Positions 9,972 to 18,711 of a stretch of DNA of 64,000 nucleotides are shown here, piece by piece. The notes under the pieces are model-generated. The model had not been told where the DNA came from and ran no database searches. It worked only from the letters and a program-made list of their open reading frames with translations. The first letter of the stretch is position 1. Each line of letters opens with the position of its first letter. The translations under genes and the position numbers were made by a program. The stretch spans positions 62,001 through 126,000 of the forward strand of contig CAIJXJ010000262.1 of assembly GCA_903824575.1 (NCBI GenBank). Reading direction: 5' to 3'. This stretch comes from an uncultured Methylobacillus sp. (GTDB lineage Bacteria; Pseudomonadota; Gammaproteobacteria; Burkholderiales; Methylophilaceae).

Positions 9972-10556
9972 TCAGCGCTGCATGCCTTGCACCAGGTTTC
10001 TGATCAGCCACACCAGCAGCAGGCAACTGAGCGCTCCGGCCACCACATCGGCCGGGAAATGTGCGCCCAGACTGATGCGCGACAAACCTGCCCACAGCAC
10101 GAAGCCGACCGCCAGAGTGCGCCAGTAACGACCCATTACAGGCCACAGGCTGGCCGCGATCAGCATGGCGAAAGAGGTGTGCCCGCTTGGCAGGCTGTGT
10201 TGCAAGTTGTGCTCTGGACTGCCCACTACAATCATGCTGCCAGGGGGTAACGCCAACTCGGGGCGCGGAAAGGCATACCAGTCTTTAAGCATGCCGACCA
10301 GCATGCCGTCGAGCAGGAATCCCAGTGCGAACACCGTGATGACGCCTAACCAAAGCTGCAACGATTTCCTGTCCCTGTCGCGCGTGGACAGAATCGCGAT
10401 CAGCACCAGGCCTGCAAGATAAAAGTTGAAGTTGCTGTGTTCCGCCAGTTGCGTTCCTAACAGCATGCAACGGTCCAGCCAGTCGACATGAAACCCGTTG
10501 ATCAGGTGGAACAGCCAGACATTGAGTCCGCCCCAATCATAGAAAATCGACTTCAT
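9972..10556 (-). CDS. PAP2-type lipid phosphatase, inner membrane
   Basis: This 194-residue protein has about five or six hydrophobic helices and the three phosphatase motifs of the PAP2 superfamily: KDWYAFPRP (KX6RP), PSGH in QHSLPSGHTSFA, and SRISLGAHFPAD (SRX5HxxxD). Such enzymes dephosphorylate undecaprenyl pyrophosphate, phosphatidylglycerol phosphate or lipid A at the membrane. The substrate cannot be read from sequence. The start at 10556 overlaps the DUF4337 stop by 4 nt (ATGA). Confidence 0.92.
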   Translation of the reverse strand: MKSIFYDWGGLNVWLFHLINGFHVDWLDRCMLLGTQLAEHSNFNFYLAGLVLIAILSTRDRDRKSLQLWLGVITVFALGFLLDGMLVGMLKDWYAFPRPELALPPGSMIVVGSPEHNLQHSLPSGHTSFAMLIAASLWPVMGRYWRTLAVGFVLWAGLSRISLGAHFPADVVAGALSCLLLVWLIRNLVQGMQR

Positions 10557-11125
10557 GCCAGCCAGGCCATTGCTGTCAGCGCCAATCCACCCACGGCAGT
10601 TCCCATTGCCAGCACGAACAGCCACCGGCGGCGTGTCAGTACCGTGATGGAAGCGAGCGAGATGGAGATCTGGATCAGCGTCATGGCCTGTGCCAGGCGA
10701 TGATGCGGATGCATGGCATGCTCGCTGGCCTCATCGGCTGCTATTGATTCCTGATCCAGTTTTTCAGCTTGCAGCTTGATTTCTTTCTTTTCCTTGTCGT
10801 ATTTCTCGACCTGGCTGCGATAGAAATCGGTCTTGTCCTTCGGCGCCAGAACGATTGCCAGTTCCATCAGGTGCTGCTTCGAGCTCTTTGCCTGGTAGTA
10901 GCCCCACTGGTCGGATGCATGCGCCTTCTTCAGCACGGCTTCGTTCTTGAACAGCATGGCTTCGTTCTGGGTGGCTCCGCCCTGATAGCTGACCAGGGCG
11001 CCCACTGTGGCGAGAATCGCGGTAAAGATGGCGATTTGCTGACCCAAGCCTGGACCCTCGTGCTCGGCCGCATGTTCGACGGCGTGGTCGTGGGGACCAT
11101 GCACATGAAAACCGTGTTCTGACAT
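10553..11125 (-). CDS. DUF4337 family membrane protein
   Basis: This 190-residue protein has a His-rich N-terminus (MSEHGFHVHGPHDHAVEHAAEHE), a membrane helix (IAIFTAILATVGALVSY), a charged coiled-coil section (YDKEKKEIKLQAEKLDQE), and two C-terminal helices (ISISLASITVL; LFVLAMGTAVGGLALTAMAW). This layout matches DUF4337. The ATG at 11125 has GGAG 10 nt upstream; the open frame to 11167 has no such support. The function is unknown. The histidine cluster might bind metal, which is inference. Confidence 0.88.
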   Translation of the reverse strand: MSEHGFHVHGPHDHAVEHAAEHEGPGLGQQIAIFTAILATVGALVSYQGGATQNEAMLFKNEAVLKKAHASDQWGYYQAKSSKQHLMELAIVLAPKDKTDFYRSQVEKYDKEKKEIKLQAEKLDQESIAADEASEHAMHPHHRLAQAMTLIQISISLASITVLTRRRWLFVLAMGTAVGGLALTAMAWLA

Positions 11126-11326
11126 GATTGAGAGTCTCCATTTGAAAATAGGCCGTAAAGATACCATAACGGGCGAACGAGCGCCTGACGGACAGGCTTC
11201 GAAATAAATCCAGTGTTGAAACTAAGGGCAAGTGAAGTGCCGATCTCAGCCAATGCATTTTATCGGTTTACATGCGTTAATATGGTGCAACTTGAACCAA
11301 GTTTAGAATGATGAAAGAAATTAAAA

Positions 11327-13903
11327 TTGTCTGAGAACAATAAGATAGACCTTAATTCAGTCGATTCTGCAAAGCATACCCCGATGATGCGTCAGTATCT
11401 CGGCATCAAGGCGCAATATCCCGACATGCTGCTGTTCTACCGCATGGGGGATTTCTATGAACTGTTTCATGACGATGCCGAAAAGGCGTCAAGGCTGCTC
11501 GGCATCACGCTGACCAGACGCGGCGCCTCTGATGGAGAGCCGATCCGCATGGCGGGCGTGCCTTACCATGCTGCGGAGCAATATCTGGCGAGGTTGGTCA
11601 AGCTGGGTGAGGCGGTGGCAATCTGTGAGCAGGTGGGTGACCCGGCTAAATCCAAGGGGCCGGTGGAGCGGCAGGTGGCGCGTATCCTGACCCCTGGCAC
11701 GCTGACTGACAACGCCTTGCTCGATGGCAGCCGTGACAGCGTGCTGCTGGCCTTATGCCCCGGTGATGAAATGCTGGGGTTGGCGCGCATCAACCTGGCC
11801 TCGGGTCGATTTGTTCTGACCGAAATCTCGCCCCAACTGCTGGCGCAGGAGTTGGAGCGCATCCATCCGGCAGAGCTGTTGTTACCGGATAATTTTGTCC
11901 ATGCGGCACTGGATGGCGTCAAGTGCCCGATGAGGCGGGTAGCACCTTGGCAGTTCGATCTTGATTCAGCAACAACTGCGCTGACCCGCCAATTCAACAC
12001 CTTGGATCTTGCCGGTTTCGGTTGCGCCGATCTGAGCGTTGCAATCAGGGCAGCCGGTGCACTGCTCGATTATCTCAAGCACACCCAGCGCACGGCCTTG
12101 CCGCATATTCAGGGTCTGCTGGTCGAAGAGTCTGCTGCCTTTATCGGGCTTGATGCCAACACGCGCCGCAATCTGGAAATTGATCAGACCCTGCGTGGCG
12201 AGGCTGACCCCACGCTGTACTCGTTGCTCAATACCACGCAGACCGCGATGGGTTCTCGGCTGTTGCGGCTCTGGCTGCATCACCCGTTGCGAGATCGGAC
12301 TCGAGTCGCGGCGCGCCATGCGGTGATCACGGACATGTTGGAACTGAACCTATTTTCGGAACTTCGTCAGACCTTGCGCGGCATTGGTGACATTGAGCGC
12401 ATTGTCGCGCGCATAGCCCTTAAATCAGCGCGTCCACGCGACCTCTCCGGCCTGCGAGATAGCCTCTGTCAGTTGCCCGCGCTAATCGAGGGTATGCAGC
12501 ATTCGTCTGACTTGGGCTTGCAGGCGCTAGGTTCCACCCTGGTCGCGCCAGCCGAAGTGCTGACATTGCTGGGACAGGCTATTCTGCTGGAGCCTGCCCT
12601 GGTGTTGCGTGAGGGCGGCGTGATTGCCACCGGATATGACGCTGAACTGGATGAGTTGCGTGGTATCCAGACAAATTGTGGTGAGTTCCTGCTGGACTTC
12701 GAGCGGCGCGAGAAGGAACGCACTGGCATCAACAATCTCAAGGTCGAATATAACAGTGTGCATGGCTTCTATATCGAGCTTTCACGCGCCCAGGCCGAGA
12801 ATGCGCCGGCTGAATATCGCCGCCGCCAGACCCTGAAGAATGCCGAGCGCTACATCACGCCGGAACTCAAGACCTTCGAGGATCAGGTGCTATCTGCCAA
12901 TGACCGCGCTCTCGCGCGCGAGAAGGCTCTGTATGACGAGGTGCTGGAGCTTTTGCTGCCTTCTATCGCCGCCCTGCAACGTTGCGCGGCAGCGGTAGCC
13001 GAGCTCGATGTCTTGTGCACGTTTGCCGAGCGGGCGGTCAGCCTCAACTATGTCGCGCCGCATTTCACCGACGACGCTACGCTTGAAATCATTAACGGTC
13101 GCCATCCGGTGGTAGAGCGCATCAATCAGCCCTTCATTGCCAACGACACGCGCCTGTCGCCCTATCGCCAACTGCTCCTGATTACAGGCCCCAACATGGG
13201 CGGAAAATCCACTTACATGCGGCAGACTGCGCTGATCGTGCTGCTGGCGCATTGCGGCTCCTTCGTGCCGGCAACTTCTGCGAAAATTGGTCTAATTGAT
13301 CGTATATTTACGCGAATCGGTGCCTCTGATGACCTGGCCGGAGGTCGCTCGACCTTCATGGTCGAGATGACAGAAACCGCCAATATCCTGCACCACGCCA
13401 CTGACCAGAGTTTGGTGTTGCTGGACGAGATTGGCCGCGGCACCTCGACCTTTGACGGTCTGGCGCTGGCCTGGGCCTGTGCGCGTCATTTGCTGGAGAG
13501 GAATCGTGCCTATACCCTGTTCGCCACCCATTATTTCGAGTTGACGCGACTGGTGGAGGATTACAAGCAAGCGATCAATGTGCATCTGGATGCGGTCGAG
13601 CACAATGATGGCATTGTATTTTTGCACAGTGTTGAGGAAGGGCCTGCCAGCCAGAGTTATGGCCTGCAGGTGGCGCAACTGGCAGGGATCCCCAGGAGCG
13701 TTGTGGCCGCTGCCCGTCGTCGCCTGGCGCAACTGGAGCAGCAAAGCATCATTGCCGGTCCGCAAGCCGATCTGTTCTCATCGCCAGAAGCCAGCGCGCC
13801 GTCACCGCACCCGGCGCTGGAGGCGCTGCTGGATGTCGATCCCGATGAGCTATCGCCCAAGCAGGCGCTGGAGGCCTTGTACAAATTGAAAAGCATGCTG
13901 TGA
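11327..13903 (+). CDS. mutS: DNA mismatch repair protein MutS
   Basis: This 858-residue protein recognises mismatches. The mismatch-contact Phe-X-Glu motif lies in [13 protein letters not shown] (about residues 36-48). The ATPase domain carries Walker [10 protein letters not shown] and Walker [12 protein letters not shown], plus the FATHYFELT segment. The C-terminus ([21 protein letters not shown]) matches the tetramerisation tail. The start is TTG at 11327, about 19 residues before the conserved TPMMRQYL; no in-frame ATG is available upstream. A tiny frame ATG...TGA (11311-11334) overlaps this start. Confidence 0.97.
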   Translation: MSENNKIDLNSVDSAKHTPMMRQYLGIKAQYPDMLLFYRMGDFYELFHDDAEKASRLLGITLTRRGASDGEPIRMAGVPYHAAEQYLARLVKLGEAVAICEQVGDPAKSKGPVERQVARILTPGTLTDNALLDGSRDSVLLALCPGDEMLGLARINLASGRFVLTEISPQLLAQELERIHPAELLLPDNFVHAALDGVKCPMRRVAPWQFDLDSATTALTRQFNTLDLAGFGCADLSVAIRAAGALLDYLKHTQRTALPHIQGLLVEESAAFIGLDANTRRNLEIDQTLRGEADPTLYSLLNTTQTAMGSRLLRLWLHHPLRDRTRVAARHAVITDMLELNLFSELRQTLRGIGDIERIVARIALKSARPRDLSGLRDSLCQLPALIEGMQHSSDLGLQALGSTLVAPAEVLTLLGQAILLEPALVLREGGVIATGYDAELDELRGIQTNCGEFLLDFERREKERTGINNLKVEYNSVHGFYIELSRAQAENAPAEYRRRQTLKNAERYITPELKTFEDQVLSANDRALAREKALYDEVLELLLPSIAALQRCAAAVAELDVLCTFAERAVSLNYVAPHFTDDATLEIINGRHPVVERINQPFIANDTRLSPYRQLLLITGPNMGGKSTYMRQTALIVLLAHCGSFVPATSAKIGLIDRIFTRIGASDDLAGGRSTFMVEMTETANILHHATDQSLVLLDEIGRGTSTFDGLALAWACARHLLERNRAYTLFATHYFELTRLVEDYKQAINVHLDAVEHNDGIVFLHSVEEGPASQSYGLQVAQLAGIPRSVVAAARRRLAQLEQQSIIAGPQADLFSSPEASAPSPHPALEALLDVDPDELSPKQALEALYKLKSML

Positions 13904-13916
13904 GGCAATGCAGCAA

Positions 13917-13937
13917 AAAGCCGGCAATGCCGGCTTT
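13917..13937. terminator. Hairpin between convergent mutS and slyD
   Basis: A 10-bp perfect stem (AAAGCCGGCA paired with TGCCGGCTTT, 1-nt nominal loop) lies 14 nt after the mutS stop and 30 nt from the slyD stop. The A-run on one side and T-run on the other let it serve both converging transcripts as a Rho-independent terminator. Confidence 0.78.
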
Positions 13938-13967
13938 CGCGCTCTTAACTAACAACTAGCGTCTAAT

Positions 13968-14447
13968 TTAGTGGTGGTGTCCACCCGCTCCGTGTACATG
14001 GCCGTGGTTGATTTCTTCCTTGGTGGCCGGGCGGATGCCGGTGACGGTGCACTTGAAGTTGATACGCTCGCCGGCCCAGGGATGGTTGCCGTCGACCACA
14101 ACCTTGCCATCGGCGATATCGGTTACGGTGTAGAGAACGACATCGCCGGTGGGATCTTCACCTTCGAATTGCATGCCAACTTCCAGTTCTTCTGCCGGGA
14201 AGGCGCTGATGGGTTCGATCTGCACCAGTTCCTCGTCGTAGTCGCCGAAGGCGTCCAGCGGTTCCAACACCAAGTCGACGCTGTCGCCGATCTTCTTGCC
14301 ATGCAACTCTTCTTCTACGCGCGGGAAGATATTGTCGTAGCCGCCGTGCAGATAGGTCACCGGATCGGCGGTGGTTTCGAGGATCTCGCCGTCGCTGTCT
14401 TTCAGTTCGTAGGTGAGGGAAACAACGGAGTTCATTGCGATGTGCAT
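13968..14447 (-). CDS. slyD: SlyD-type FKBP peptidyl-prolyl isomerase
   Basis: This 159-residue cytosolic isomerase/chaperone has the split FKBP domain (VVSLTYELKDSDGEILETT, and GNHPWAGERINFKCTV) around the IF chaperone insert (residues about 70-125). The short C-terminal tail is His-rich (NHGHVHGAGGHHH), consistent with nickel or zinc binding as in SlyD. The likely start is the second of two consecutive ATGs (14447), 6 nt after AAGGA. The first ATG at 14450 overlaps the stop of the peroxiredoxin gene as ATGA. Length is shorter than E. coli SlyD because the metal tail is compact. Confidence 0.94.
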   Translation of the reverse strand: MHIAMNSVVSLTYELKDSDGEILETTADPVTYLHGGYDNIFPRVEEELHGKKIGDSVDLVLEPLDAFGDYDEELVQIEPISAFPAEELEVGMQFEGEDPTGDVVLYTVTDIADGKVVVDGNHPWAGERINFKCTVTGIRPATKEEINHGHVHGAGGHHH

Positions 14448-14908
14448 CATAGTTCCTTGATCAAGTTTAAAATTTCTGTGGCATGCCCTTTCGGGCTTAC
14501 GCCATAGTGCAGATGCCGCAGGATGCCTTCGCGGTCGATGACAAAAGTCGAGCGCACGATGCCCATCTTCTTCACGCCATCCTTCTCTTTCTCCTGCCAG
14601 ACGCCATATTTTTCACAGACACGGCCGTCCATGTCAGACAGCAGGGTAATGCTGAGACCGTGCTTGTCGCGGAAGTCCGCGTGGCTCATGCAATCGTCAC
14701 GGCTGATGCCGACGATGGTGGCGTTGCATTTGGCGAATTCTTCGTCGAGGTCGCTGAATTCAATGGCCTGTATGGTGCAGCCTGGGGTGTCGTCTTTGGG
14801 GTAGAAATACAGTGCAACCGCCTGACCACGGAGTCTGGAGAGTTTAAACAACTCCATGTCAGTATCGGGCAGGGTGAAATCGGGCGCGTGCGATCCGGGT
14901 TGCAGCAT
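14447..14908 (-). CDS. bcp: Thioredoxin-dependent peroxiredoxin, PrxQ/BCP type
   Basis: This 153-residue peroxidase reduces hydrogen peroxide and alkyl hydroperoxides. The peroxidatic cysteine lies in YPKDDTPGCT (about residue 44). The resolving Cys of E. coli BCP, five residues later, is absent (TIQAIEF). A cysteine in SRDDCMSHADF (about residue 83) sits where other PrxQ enzymes place an alternative resolving Cys. I use the ATG at 14908 (MLQPGSHAPDFTLP); the frame extends to 14935 without support. It is coupled to slyD through a 4-nt overlap, a protein-quality/oxidative-stress pair. Confidence 0.94.
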   Translation of the reverse strand: MLQPGSHAPDFTLPDTDMELFKLSRLRGQAVALYFYPKDDTPGCTIQAIEFSDLDEEFAKCNATIVGISRDDCMSHADFRDKHGLSITLLSDMDGRVCEKYGVWQEKEKDGVKKMGIVRSTFVIDREGILRHLHYGVSPKGHATEILNLIKEL

Positions 14909-14985
14909 GCGAACTTCTTTCCAGTGAGGCCTCATTTCATTTTAAACCATTTCCAGCAGTCCCACTCAAGCGTTATGATACACGC

Positions 14986-16104
14986 ATGAAACTTCCTTTC
15001 CTTGGCGGGCTCACCGCACAACAATTCATACGGGAATATTGGCAGAAGAAACCGCTGTTGATTCGTAATGCTTTTCCCGGTTTTGGCGGTATGCTGACGC
15101 CTGACGAACTCGCGGGTCTGGCGTGCGAGGCCGATGCACAATCGCGTTTGGTATTGCATACACGTGGCAAATGGAAACTGGAGACTGGGCCGTTTGAGGA
15201 GCAGCGTTTTGCTACGCTGCCAGACAAGGGTTGGAGCCTGTTGGTGCAGGGGGTAAATCATCATTTGCCGGAGGCCAATGCGCTGCTACAGCAGTTTGAT
15301 TTCATTCCGCGCACCCGGCTCGATGATCTGATGGTGTCCTTGGCACCGGATGGTGGCGGGGTGGGGCCTCACTTCGATTCCTATGACGTATTTCTGTTGC
15401 AAGGCAGGGGCCGGCGCTTGTGGCGCACCAGTGAGCAGCAGGATTTGGCGCTGGTACCGGACGCGCCGCTGCGTATTCTGAAGAACTTTGTCATCGATGA
15501 GGAATGGGTGCTGGAACCGGGGGATATGCTTTATCTGCCGCCGCGCCTGGCGCATTGGGGTATTGCCATGGGTGAGTGCATGACTTGGTCGGTCGGCTTT
15601 CGCGCGCCTTCGGTGCAGGAACTGGCCACCCAGTTTCTGGTTTACCTGCAGGATCATATTCAGCTCGAGGGTCTGTACACCGATCCGGATCTGCAAGCGC
15701 AACGGCATCCGGCGCTCATCGGCGGACAAATGGTGCGCAGGGTACGGGAGATGCTTGCCGGCGTGCGCTGGAACAGTGATGATATTGCGTGCTTTCTTGG
15801 TACCTACCTGACCGAGCCTAAGGCGCATATCGTGTTCGACCCTCCCCGTCGCCTCAAGCTCGAAAAATTTCGTGTGCGTATGCGGCGCGATGGCATCTTG
15901 CTCGATCTGCGTAGTCAGATGCTGTTTTATGGCGATTTCATCTTCATCAATGGCGACCATGTGCAACAGGCAGGCGATACCCTGCAATGCTTGACTGCTC
16001 TGGCCGATCATCGTGCAATTCCAGCGGGACTTGGTTTGCCGGAGCCGGCGGTTATTTTGCTGCACCAGTGGTATGGGGCCGGATATCTGCAGTTTCCTGA
16101 GTGA
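14986..16104 (+). CDS. roxA: Ribosomal oxygenase, cupin-4/JmjC family (RoxA/YcfD-like)
   Basis: This 372-residue Fe(II)/2-oxoglutarate oxygenase resembles YcfD/RoxA, which hydroxylates an arginine of ribosomal protein L16. Evidence includes the N-terminal FIREYWQKKPLLIRNAFPG, the iron-binding HFDSYD (HxD) at about residue 126, and the distal histidine in PPRLAHWGIAMGECMTWSVGF. The C-terminal winged-helix part follows. Length fits the family (about 373). It is divergent from bcp-slyD across 77 bases. Confidence 0.92.
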   Translation: MKLPFLGGLTAQQFIREYWQKKPLLIRNAFPGFGGMLTPDELAGLACEADAQSRLVLHTRGKWKLETGPFEEQRFATLPDKGWSLLVQGVNHHLPEANALLQQFDFIPRTRLDDLMVSLAPDGGGVGPHFDSYDVFLLQGRGRRLWRTSEQQDLALVPDAPLRILKNFVIDEEWVLEPGDMLYLPPRLAHWGIAMGECMTWSVGFRAPSVQELATQFLVYLQDHIQLEGLYTDPDLQAQRHPALIGGQMVRRVREMLAGVRWNSDDIACFLGTYLTEPKAHIVFDPPRRLKLEKFRVRMRRDGILLDLRSQMLFYGDFIFINGDHVQQAGDTLQCLTALADHRAIPAGLGLPEPAVILLHQWYGAGYLQFPE

Positions 16105-16340
16105 AGTAGTAAGGGGTCGTTAGTTGAGTTAAATTCTTGCGCTAAAATGCGCGTTCCGGTGGCAGCTCTTGCATGCGCATGCTTTTTTGCACTAAATTCG
16201 TAAAAATTTTATCAAAAAATGGAAAATCACTGGTTTTTTACGAAAATATTCTATAAAATTCCGCGGACTCGGTTTTCTATCTTTGAAGCATGGGAGATGG
16301 GTCCGTATATCGATTTTTTAATTGTTTCTAAGGGAAAAAA

Positions 16341-16574
16341 ATGACACGTTCCGTTCTGATCGCTGCTTTGTTGGCTCTGGCTTTGACCGCTTGTGGTAAG
16401 AAGGAAGAAGCTGCTGCACCTGCTGCTGATGCCGCTCCTGCTGCTGCTGCACCTGCTGCTGAAGCTGCACCTGCTGCTGCTCCTGCCGCACCTGCTGCTG
16501 ACGCAGCTGCTCCTGCTGCCGCACCTGCTGCTGATGCTGCTGCTCCTGCCGCTGCACCTGCTGAAAAGAAGTAA
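16341..16574 (+). CDS. Alanine/proline-rich small lipoprotein
   Basis: This 77-residue protein has a type II signal peptide with lipobox LTAC (Cys at residue 18), then GKKEEAAAP and a repetitive tail of AAP/AAD/AAE units ending PAEKK. The mature protein would be a lipid-anchored extended Ala/Pro stalk. The DNA tail is a low-complexity GCTGCTCCT/GCTGCACCT repeat. An AAGGGAAAA ribosome site precedes the ATG. The 236-base upstream region is AT-rich with a TATAAA-like box near 16251. It is a single-gene unit closed by a very strong terminator. Similar Ala-rich lipoproteins exist in related bacteria, but the function is unknown. Confidence 0.8.
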   Translation: MTRSVLIAALLALALTACGKKEEAAAPAADAAPAAAAPAAEAAPAAAPAAPAADAAAPAAAPAADAAAPAAAPAEKK

Positions 16575-16590
16575 TTACTTCTTTATCTTA

Positions 16591-16630
16591 AGCAATAAAA
16601 AAGCCGACGCAAGTCGGCTTTTTTATTGCT
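16591..16630. terminator. Perfect 18-bp stem bidirectional terminator with GCAA loop
   Basis: The 40 bases form an 18-bp perfect stem (16591-16608 with 16613-16630) closed by a GCAA tetraloop of the stable GNRA type. The stem core is GCCGAC and both flanks are A/T runs, so it can terminate the lipoprotein transcript and, on the other strand, the MBL-bamC-dapA transcript. Confidence 0.93.
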
Positions 16631-16641
16631 TGTTGCATCGG

Positions 16642-17418
16642 TCAGGATAGCTGGCGCCAGTCGAAGCCGGATTCCTGGCTAGCTATCCCTATCCAGTCCG
16701 ATGTGCATCCCAATGCTCCTGATAAGGCCGTCGCCGCCAGTGCCGCTGTGTTGTTGTTCTCGCTCAGGTGCAGGGCAAGGATGTGCTGTAGCTTGTCATG
16801 CTTGAGTCTTGCCAGCAGACTGGCTGCACTGGTGTTATCCAGATGACCATAGCGGCCACTGATGCGAAGCTTGAGTGATCTGGCGTAGACGCCATTCATC
16901 AGCATTTCCAGGTCGTGGTTGCACTCCAGCGCTAATGCGTGGCAGTCGTGCAACATGCTTTCGATATGAGGCGTACTCGTTCCAGTATCGGTCAGCACGC
17001 CAAGTTTGTGATTGCCATCAGTGAATGTGAATTGCACCGGTTCGCCGGCATCGTGGGGTACTGGAAATGGGTGGATTTCGAGTTCACCAATGTCGAAGCG
17101 GGTGTGGCTGTCAATGATCTCGATTTGGGCGTGATCCAGGCGTCCCGGAACATGGCGGCCTGCGCTGCGAAGTGTGCCGTGTGTCATCCACAGTCTGACG
17201 CCGAATTTGGCGGCGAACTTGAATGCACCGCCGACATGATCATCGTGCTCATGCGTCACCAGGATGCCCATGAGATGTTCGGGGTCGAGTCCAAGCCGGG
17301 CAAGCCGAGCGACGGTGTCGCGGATTCCAAAGCCGCAATCGAGCAATACCCGCGTGCCGCCTGCCTCAACCACCAGCGCATTGCCGCCACTACCACTGCC
17401 GAGTGAGGCCATGCGCAT
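16642..17418 (-). CDS. Metallo-beta-lactamase-fold hydrolase, YycJ-like
   Basis: This 258-residue cytosolic MBL-fold protein has the zinc motif THEHDDH at about residues 55-61, an early GSGSGGNALVVE, LLDCGFG, further ligands in FPVPHDAGEPV and GVLTDTGTSTPH, and a late SGRYGHLDN. The pattern fits the WalJ/YycJ branch, thought to have nuclease-like activity. Substrate is unproven. It follows bamC by 16 bases on the same strand, the common betaproteobacterial dapA-bamC-MBL order. Confidence 0.9.
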   Translation of the reverse strand: MRMASLGSGSGGNALVVEAGGTRVLLDCGFGIRDTVARLARLGLDPEHLMGILVTHEHDDHVGGAFKFAAKFGVRLWMTHGTLRSAGRHVPGRLDHAQIEIIDSHTRFDIGELEIHPFPVPHDAGEPVQFTFTDGNHKLGVLTDTGTSTPHIESMLHDCHALALECNHDLEMLMNGVYARSLKLRISGRYGHLDNTSAASLLARLKHDKLQHILALHLSENNNTAALAATALSGALGCTSDWIGIASQESGFDWRQLS

Positions 17419-17434
17419 GATGCTTTTAAACTGC

Positions 17435-18703
17435 TTACTTAAGTTGTTCGTACAGCATGTTCAGAATGTGGTTGGCAGTGGGGGAGTGATCCACTTGGCC
17501 GTTCTTGTCAGTAACGGTGACCAGGCTATTGTTTTCGCCATATTCGACTTTGATGCCATATTTGTTGTCAGCATCAGGCTTGCTCTTGTCTGCTTCCCAG
17601 AACTTGAGTTTGTCCACCAGGCCCTTGTCCTCTTTCTTGGGGGCGGCTTCTGCCTTCTTGTCTTGGTCGTCATCACCCCAGAACTTGAGTTTGTCAAGCA
17701 GTCCCTTCTTTTGCCCAGGCGAGTCATCGACCGTTACTTGGGCATATTTGACGTAGAACATGCCGCGCGATCTGTCCTTGTCCTCAACCAGGAAGCCGAT
17801 ACGATCGAGTGCCAGGCCTACGCGACGCCACGCGCGATCAAATTGATCGTTAACTGTCAGCGTGGCATTGCCTGACTTGTCCTTGCCCAGGATGGCGTGC
17901 TTGTCCTGCGAGGGTGATGCTACGATTGATCGTGACTGTTGTTCGGAGATGCCTAACTTTATCGTCAGTCGTCTCAGTAGTTCAGCATCGAGATCTTCCG
18001 CTGCTGCTTTGGCCTCATCAGTTTTGCCTTTATTGTCCAGTTCCTCTTTTTTGTAGCCGGTATCGATCACACCGTAGGCGGTGTGAACACGAACCTTGCC
18101 ATCATCTGGCGTCGAACTGAGGGAACGATGGCTCATGTAAATTTCGGTGGTGCTGTCTTCGGTTCCGCGGTCAATGCGGGTGCGGAATTTCAGTCGATTG
18201 TTTAGCGCGCTCACTTTGTCCAGCCAGCCCTGGAATTTGCCCAGATAGTTGCCATTGTCGTCCTTGGTGAGCTCGGTTGGGTCAAGCCATTCGGTTTCCA
18301 TGACGCCGGTCTGTATATCCTCGATGCGGACGGCGAAGCCGAGGTCGGTCCAGAATTCGCGCACGATTGGCCAGACTTTTTCTGGCGCTGCCTGTACCAC
18401 CAGCCAGCGTTGGGAACCGGCACGTTCCAGTTTCACGTTGTCGGGCGAGGCCAGCAGTTTTTCTTCTTCGGGCTGAGCGGTCTGGCCCTGACTGTAAGCC
18501 GAGTAAGTGGCGCCGCCTGGTAATGAGTAGGTGTCGGACGTGGAGGCGGACGTCAGGTCGGGAGGAACTTCCAGCGGTCTGCCACGACCGGCGCCCTTGT
18601 AATCGGGCGTGTTGTCCATGAAGGGGATGGAGTCGCAGGCCGTGAGGCATAGCGTTGCCAGCAAGGTAAATGCCAGTCGGCGTGATGTGGTGTGTGCGTT
18701 CAT
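17435..18703 (-). CDS. bamC: Outer membrane assembly lipoprotein BamC
   Basis: This 422-residue lipoprotein of the BAM complex has a lipobox at LTACDSIPF, then the unstructured N-terminal segment that contacts BamD (TPDYKGAGRGRPLEVPPDLT). Two helix-grip domains follow (about 85-210 and 265-345). I start at the ATG at 18703, after AGGAA; the upstream frame overlaps dapA. Oddity: the region at about 345-390 holds a duplicated module, LLDKLKFWGDDD and LVDKLKFWEADK, separated by a Lys/Glu/Ala linker. This inflates the protein over the usual length. Confidence 0.93.
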   Translation of the reverse strand: MNAHTTSRRLAFTLLATLCLTACDSIPFMDNTPDYKGAGRGRPLEVPPDLTSASTSDTYSLPGGATYSAYSQGQTAQPEEEKLLASPDNVKLERAGSQRWLVVQAAPEKVWPIVREFWTDLGFAVRIEDIQTGVMETEWLDPTELTKDDNGNYLGKFQGWLDKVSALNNRLKFRTRIDRGTEDSTTEIYMSHRSLSSTPDDGKVRVHTAYGVIDTGYKKEELDNKGKTDEAKAAAEDLDAELLRRLTIKLGISEQQSRSIVASPSQDKHAILGKDKSGNATLTVNDQFDRAWRRVGLALDRIGFLVEDKDRSRGMFYVKYAQVTVDDSPGQKKGLLDKLKFWGDDDQDKKAEAAPKKEDKGLVDKLKFWEADKSKPDADNKYGIKVEYGENNSLVTVTDKNGQVDHSPTANHILNMLYEQLK

Positions 18704-18711
18704 GCGGGTTC

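Noticed and set aside
13971-14507. 178-codon open frame on the plus strand
   Set aside because: Antisense to slyD and the end of bcp, both of which are secure; the translation resembles no protein.
16318-16557. Gln-rich frame (poly-Q) on the minus strand
   Set aside because: It is the reverse strand of the GCTGCTCCT repeat of the lipoprotein gene. The plus-strand frame has a signal peptide, ribosome site and terminator.
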